From assembly GCF_030848805.1 (NCBI RefSeq), contig NC_092358.1, positions 4,960,001 to 5,024,000 of the forward strand: DNA of 64,000 bases, written 5' to 3'. The notes under the pieces are model-generated. The model saw only the letters and a program-made list of their open reading frames with translations, did no database searches and was not told the DNA's origin. A program made the translations under genes and the position numbers. This stretch comes from Temnothorax longispinosus. Its lineage: Eukaryota; Arthropoda; Insecta; Hymenoptera; Formicidae. This document shows, piece after piece, positions 60,123 to 64,000 of this stretch (positions within the stretch are counted from its first letter, which is position 1; every line of letters starts with the position of its first letter).

Positions 60123-62709
60123 CTATAATCAAAATGTTGGTTACGCATTGTCCACTTGAATCGTTTCTAGAGAACATCCAGAAAATCTTTCACTTACTTG
60201 TCTATCTTTTGCTAGTAATTGGCCCTCTTTCTGGCTGATTTGCTTTTGAAGATGAGCTATCTTTTCTTTGAGCTGCGTGACCGCTACCACGTGATCCGAG
60301 CTGTTCGGATCATGAGGGTCGTGAACGCCGGCCATCCGTGCCGCTTTCGCGGGTGTAGGACCGTTTGTGTCTCCGCCTTCGGATTGCGGCGGCAGCTTTG
60401 TCACATCGACTCTGTGCGGTCTTTTATTGTGACCCTTCAGTCTGCAACAGAAAGCATAAGATAAATAATTAAGAATTTAATTGGTACAGTTTAAAATGTG
60501 TATTTATCGAATATGCATGTCGCATGGGACATGTTTGGAAAAAAATTGTGATGTACACGCAATATTAAGGCTATCAAGAGTTACCTTGTAATATTATGTA
60601 TTTGAATAATTACTTTTGTTCTTTGTGCTTCGCAGCCCGCTGTTGCGCCAATTTCATATGCGCTCTTCTTTCTGCGTCCGATTGCTTTGTCTTTGCCAAC
60701 GCTCGTTTGTACGACAGTGTACACAGCCAACATAATAACTTGCCGTCTACCTAAAAACCAAAACATCACCGTAACCGATTAAGTAGCATTGCGGTAGCAT
60801 AAATTCATTACCATGTACCAACAAGAGAGAGAGAGAGAGAGAGAGAGAGGTCTTAGCTGTAGAAATTACACTTGATGCTTATTCGCTCTCTAAAAAAAGA
60901 AAAGAAGTCGTGACAGGAAGTCAAATGTATGGACTCAGAAAATATAAGTATTATAGCGAAATAGCATACACAGCTACTCTTAATTATTCAGAACAATAAG
61001 AGGGATAATAAAGTGTTGTAAGTAAAATCTTATTAGTTTGCTAAGAAATGTGTATATAAATCTCACTAAAAATTAATTTATTACATACATAAATTTAGAA
61101 CACAGTATTTATCTATTATTGTTCAAGGTATACTTGAGGTATCAAACTCTAAAGAATGAGATCAAGTAATCACATTGTAGTAATTCACAGTATGCCAGAT
61201 TTGGGAAATATAGTCAAGTATTCATATCAAGTATGTATATTCTTAGAGAAACGGAAGTGTTGTGTCAGTGTATATAAACAAAAAAAAAAAAGAAAAAACA
61301 TTAGGGAGAAAAAAGATAATAGTTCTCAGTATAAAATCTGATTTTTATATCGGCAAATACATATCGCACAGCTAGAGATCGTCTCCTTCAAATATTGAGA
61401 GCTACAAGCGCAATACTGCCTTTGCATTACCTTCTTATCTTCATCCTGTCTGTCAAAGGCACACTTCTGCTTGCATTGCTCGCACGTGACCGGCGGTCCA
61501 TAGCGTTTCTCCGAATTTGTACACCGTTGGCATTTGCTACCGATAAATGCAGCAATGGTATTGCAGTACTCGCAAGCTGACGGCTTTCCATAAGACTTGA
61601 CATTTTGCTCACACTTTTTACATATGGTGCTTGTGTTACCTTTTCTGTGGACATAATTGCAATACAATTTTGTTTCATTTTATAGGCAATTTTTATAAGA
61701 GAGAACAGAAGCGATTTGTTTTCTCACTTACATGGTTTGCTGGAATTCTGATCTGCAGTACGTACATTTTACTACAGGAAAGGCTCCCCTGCATTCCTAT
61801 GTAAACAAAAAATTTTCCTAATTATAAAAACTATAACAATATTGTTAATTTATTCAGTATCTCTTTAACTTTTCATATTCTCAATATCTTTTACAATTTA
61901 CTATTACACATTTACAATATAGTGTAAAATATTCTAACAAAATAATCTTGATAATAATCTATTTAAAAAATATTTATTTCTAAGCCATGTATTTCAAATT
62001 TCTTAATCCAAAAAACAATTTTTCACAACCGCGCTACGATGCAATAAAGAAAACTAAAATCATCACAAATACAATAATATTGTTTATTTATTAAATATTT
62101 TTATTTTAATTTTTCAAATTCTTCTAATATTTTTGCAACTTTTATAATTTGCTGTTATTCATTTATTTACTCCGTAGTAAAATATTCTAAAAATATAATC
62201 TAAATAATAATTTACAAGAAAGTTAATATCCTAAGAAATATTTTTAAATCACGTATTTCGAATTTCTCAATTCAAACAATATTTTCTCGCAGGTAATCAC
62301 GCTTTATACCGCACAATAAAAAATTAAAATTATCCGAGTGCTAAAAAAATGCAATTTATTGAATCGAATTGAAATTTCCTCTTCTCAGTTACATATGCAA
62401 CATATTTACACAAAACCCATCGACCCATGACGCGTCGTGGAAAATTTTATCGGGGGAAAGAATTTCATCCCTACGGCACGTGATAAGTCACATTCCGTCC
62501 CACGGAAGATTCGAGCAACATGAGGAATCCTTCCGGAATCCTCTCGATGCCACGGATTCGTCGCGTCGATTTGAGACCGGACGAGGAACGGACGGAGCCC
62601 GCGGCGTGCGTACCTTACACAATTGTTGACCGGGCGATAGGTCCTCGAAGGGATGCCTGGAGAAGCACCGGGAACATGCAAAGAGCGCCTGCACATTGTT
62701 GGTGCTCAT
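59889..62709 (-). CDS. FAM76: FAM76 family protein (FAM76A/B orthologue); six coding exons
   Basis: On the reverse strand the coding exons are 62709-62614, 61796-61732, 61644-61431, 60750-60614, 60441-60198 and 60122-59889. All junctions are GT-AG and phases agree, giving 990 nt, 329 residues plus TGA. Vertebrate FAM76A and FAM76B are of similar length (roughly 300-340). Residues 1-135 are Cys-rich, with CxxC or CxC-like pairs at 12/15, 31/34, 43/46, 62/65, 78/81, 92/95, 108/111 and 132/135. Family blocks are FEDLSPGQQLC, KCQRCTNSEKRYGPP, CEQCKQKCAFDR and LLCWLCTLSYKRAL. Residues about 222-303 are heptad-like and should form a coiled coil. The poly-His tract known in vertebrate FAM76B is absent. 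FAM76B is reported in nuclear speckles and in inflammatory signalling; the insect function is not established. It is convergent with Blimp-1. Confidence 0.96.
60198..60441 (-). CDS. FAM76: FAM76 coding exon 5 (residues 171-252)
   Basis: A 244-nt exon between a ttgcag acceptor and a gtaagt donor. It encodes a low-complexity linker (KLPPQSEGGDTNGPTPAKAA) and then the start of the coiled coil, VTQLKEKIAHLQKQISQKEG. It ends in phase 0. Confidence 0.92.
60614..60750 (-). CDS. FAM76: FAM76 coding exon 4 (residues 126-171)
   Basis: A 137-nt exon opening VDGKLLCWLCTLSYKRAL after a ttttag acceptor, with a basic/Gln-rich helix after it. The donor is gtaatt in phase 2. The intron before it (towards exon 3) contains a (GA) microsatellite at 60823-60850. 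Confidence 0.92.
60823..60850. repeat. (GA)n microsatellite in a FAM76 intron
   Basis: About 14 GA units between FAM76 coding exons 3 and 4. Confidence 0.95.
61431..61644 (-). CDS. FAM76: FAM76 coding exon 3 (residues 54-125)
   Basis: A 214-nt exon from a tccacag acceptor to a gtaatg donor. It carries the most conserved stretch: TICKKCEQNVK, YCNTIAAFIGSKCQRC and GPPVTCEQCKQKC, ending DEDKK in phase 0. Confidence 0.95.
61732..61796 (-). CDS. FAM76: FAM76 coding exon 2 (residues 33-54)
   Basis: A 65-nt exon between a catag acceptor and a gtaagt donor. It encodes ECRGAFPVVKCTYCRSEFQQ, aligning to the ECR...VKCTYCRSEFQQ block of the family. It ends in phase 2. Confidence 0.93.
61797..62613 (-). 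other. FAM76: FAM76 first intron
   Basis: An 817-bp GT-AG intron on the reverse strand. Most of it is very AT-rich; the part next to exon 1 (62440-62613) belongs to the CpG-rich promoter island. Confidence 0.85.
62614..62709 (-). CDS. FAM76: FAM76 coding exon 1 (residues 1-32)
   Basis: The ATG at 62709-62707 lies in a CpG-rich island. The exon encodes the family N-terminus with FACSRCFSRHPFEDLSPGQQ and ends CK at a gtacgc donor (phase 0). The family begins at a similar distance before this first CxxC, which supports this start. Confidence 0.93.
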
Positions 62710-63190
62710 CCTCGGCGACTACTCCGCGATCGGCGGCGATCACGACTCGGCGATACGTTGCCGGACAACGGGACAACGGGGAGAGGCGGTAGCCGCGGCA
62801 AGAGACGCGATATCGAAGATCGGGGAAAGTCACGACGCGTGGCACCCACGCCGGACAACCGGACAAGGAGACGCGGAGTAAACGTAAAACTCGACGACGG
62901 CAACGCGGCAGAACGATTATCCCGACGAATCTCGATTGCGACTGCTACGTCTGCTACTGCTACTCCGGCGGAACCGGTTGTTGACTTTCACGTAGCCATC
63001 TGTGACCGCTGCGACGGAGCAACATGGCCGACCGCCGACCGTGGCGGCGGAGGTGGCCGTCCGAGGACGCCACTGCCGCCCGCGGCCACGTTCAGACCGA
63101 TGCGATCGGCACTAATGGCGCGACGCGCGGCGCTTCGAAAACCGTCAAATAATCCGTGCACTTCATGTGCATAGCTGAAACTGGTTTTCG
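62710..63190 (-). promoter_or_regulatory. FAM76: CpG-rich FAM76 promoter and 5' UTR region
   Basis: Strongly CpG-rich DNA lies directly upstream of the FAM76 ATG and returns to AT-rich by about 63190. This is where its transcription should start. No TATA box is obvious. A possible + strand exon 0.8 kb further right raises the chance that the promoter is bidirectional. The + strand frame of 173 codons across it is Arg-rich and not recognisable. Confidence 0.5.
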
Positions 63191-63234
63191 TTGCAGCTGC
63201 ATTTTCGTCTTTCTTTATGTCTATTTCTATCAAT

Positions 63235-63336
63235 GCAGATTAACTTTAATTTCGGTTTAACTTACTTTTTCAAGTTTTAAGAATTAGAAAAAGATAAAGA
63301 TAAAAAGTAAGTTAATCGACATTAAAATTAATCTGC
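63235..63336. repeat. Inverted repeat next to the fold-back element at 63469
   Basis: Arm 63235-63270 (starting gcagattaactttaat) pairs with arm 63302-63336 (ending attaaaattaatctgc), with about four differences in 35. Part of the outer flanks, cgttgca and tgcaacg, also match in inverted form, so the element may extend to about 63190-63368. Confidence 0.5.
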
Positions 63337-63468
63337 TCAGCTTTGAATGCAGAGAAGGTGCAACGTAACGCAGCTTTGAAAAATAAAAAAATATTGCATC
63401 TTGATGTATGAGTCACAATACATATACTCTTTTAAAATAAAATCTCTTGCACTGGAGACGAAACAAAA

Positions 63469-63592
63469 CAAGGCCTGTTCTTTTTAGCTGAACTTTTTGC
63501 ACAGTTCATCTTTTCTCTTTTTCCCTCCAACGAGAAAAGAAAAAGAGGAAAGATGAATCGTGCAAGAAGTTCAGCTAAAAGAACCAGGCTTG
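63469..63592. mobile_element. Fold-back element downstream of the FAM76 promoter
   Basis: The left arm contains ttagctgaactttttgcac and the right arm its inverted counterpart gtgcaagaagttcagctaa. Outer caag/cttg ends lie at 63469 and 63592. Arms are about 50 bp with a short central loop. Probably a small non-autonomous transposon remnant. Confidence 0.5.
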
Positions 63593-63951
63593 AAAGAACG
63601 GTCAAGTTAGATCGTGATGTCAGTGTAGCGAAAAATTTGAATAAAAAAATAGTTCTGATCGTTTTAACACGTACACTTAACATTTAAAACATTCCGAAAA
63701 AATATCCTTTTTTATTGATAGTTTAAATAAATTCGTAAAATACATTAAAATTAATTTAATCTAATACGAGGCCTAGTCATGCAGGTTTATGCGTAGGCGG
63801 ATTTGATAGTTTTACTGGCTTTACGATAGATAATCTCGAATCGGCTTATCGATTTTTATTCTTTTGGCTTGATCCTTGAAATCATTCCCAAGAGAAACAT
63901 ATATATATTATATTATAATAATTATAATATATGCAAATTCTGCTCTTACAG

Positions 63952-64000
63952 AAAAGTCGCAAGCTGATTGGCTATCGCATGGATAACGAGAACAGAGATA
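63952..64000 (+). CDS. Possible partial exon of the next gene, cut by the window edge
   Basis: A pyrimidine-containing ctgctcttacag acceptor ends at 63951. The 49 bases after it stay open in one frame, reading KSRKLIGYRMDNENRD; the other two frames hit stops within the window. If real, it is a + strand gene, possibly divergent from the FAM76 promoter. Sixteen codons are too few to name a product, and an open frame of this length can occur by chance. Confidence 0.28.

Noticed and set aside
60141..60404. A stand-alone 87-codon protein starting inside FAM76 exon 5
   Set aside because: It is the interior of an exon running into the intron. The spliced gene model explains it fully.
1..64000. CRISPR arrays, operons, phage genes, tRNA or rRNA genes
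   Set aside because: The window is animal genomic DNA. Reading both strands showed no spaced repeat array and no tRNA or rRNA sequence that I could support. A covariance-model scan would be decisive for tRNAs.

Overview
This is a eukaryotic window, most likely from an insect and probably a hymenopteran such as an ant. The background is AT-rich and punctuated by CpG-rich islands and GA/TC microsatellites. There are GT-AG introns, and the only two recognisable genes are single-copy animal genes with insect-like sequence. The species call is an inference from composition and protein flavour; nothing here fixes it.

Layout. (1) From 1 to about 46.3 kb there is no recognisable protein-coding gene. 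The stretch alternates AT-rich DNA with CpG-rich islands (about 6.6-7.4, 8.7-9.3, 11.6-12.3, 14.3-15.7, 19.3-20.6, 27.3-27.7, 32.4-33.0, 36.2-36.7, 39.4-41.1 and 41.9-43.7 kb). Two islands end in good splice donors (20,581/20,582 and 43,664/43,665) and could be non-coding first exons of the gene that follows. (2) From 46,657 to 54,103 on the + strand lies Blimp-1 (PRDM1 orthologue). Its seven coding exons join in frame to a 983-residue PR-domain, five-zinc-finger transcription repressor. (3) From 54.1 to 59.9 kb is the 3' UTR and convergent intergenic DNA, with polyadenylation-signal candidates and a 216-bp fold-back element. (4) From 59,889 to 62,709 on the - strand lies a FAM76 family gene. 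Its six coding exons join in frame to 329 residues: a Cys-rich N-terminal half and a coiled-coil C-terminus. It runs tail-to-tail with Blimp-1. (5) From 62.7 to 64.0 kb there is a CpG-rich FAM76 promoter island, then two fold-back repeats and a possible partial exon of a next + strand gene at the right edge.

The two genes have no known shared pathway; their adjacency is a convergent pair, not an operon. I found no CRISPR array, prophage, tRNA, rRNA or new multi-gene system. The best second-look items are the large gene-free upstream territory with candidate distal first exons, a three-copy ecdysone-response-like motif upstream of a gene known in flies to be ecdysone-induced, several fold-back MITE-like elements (one 70 bp before the start-codon exon), and an alternative C-terminal readthrough in Blimp-1.
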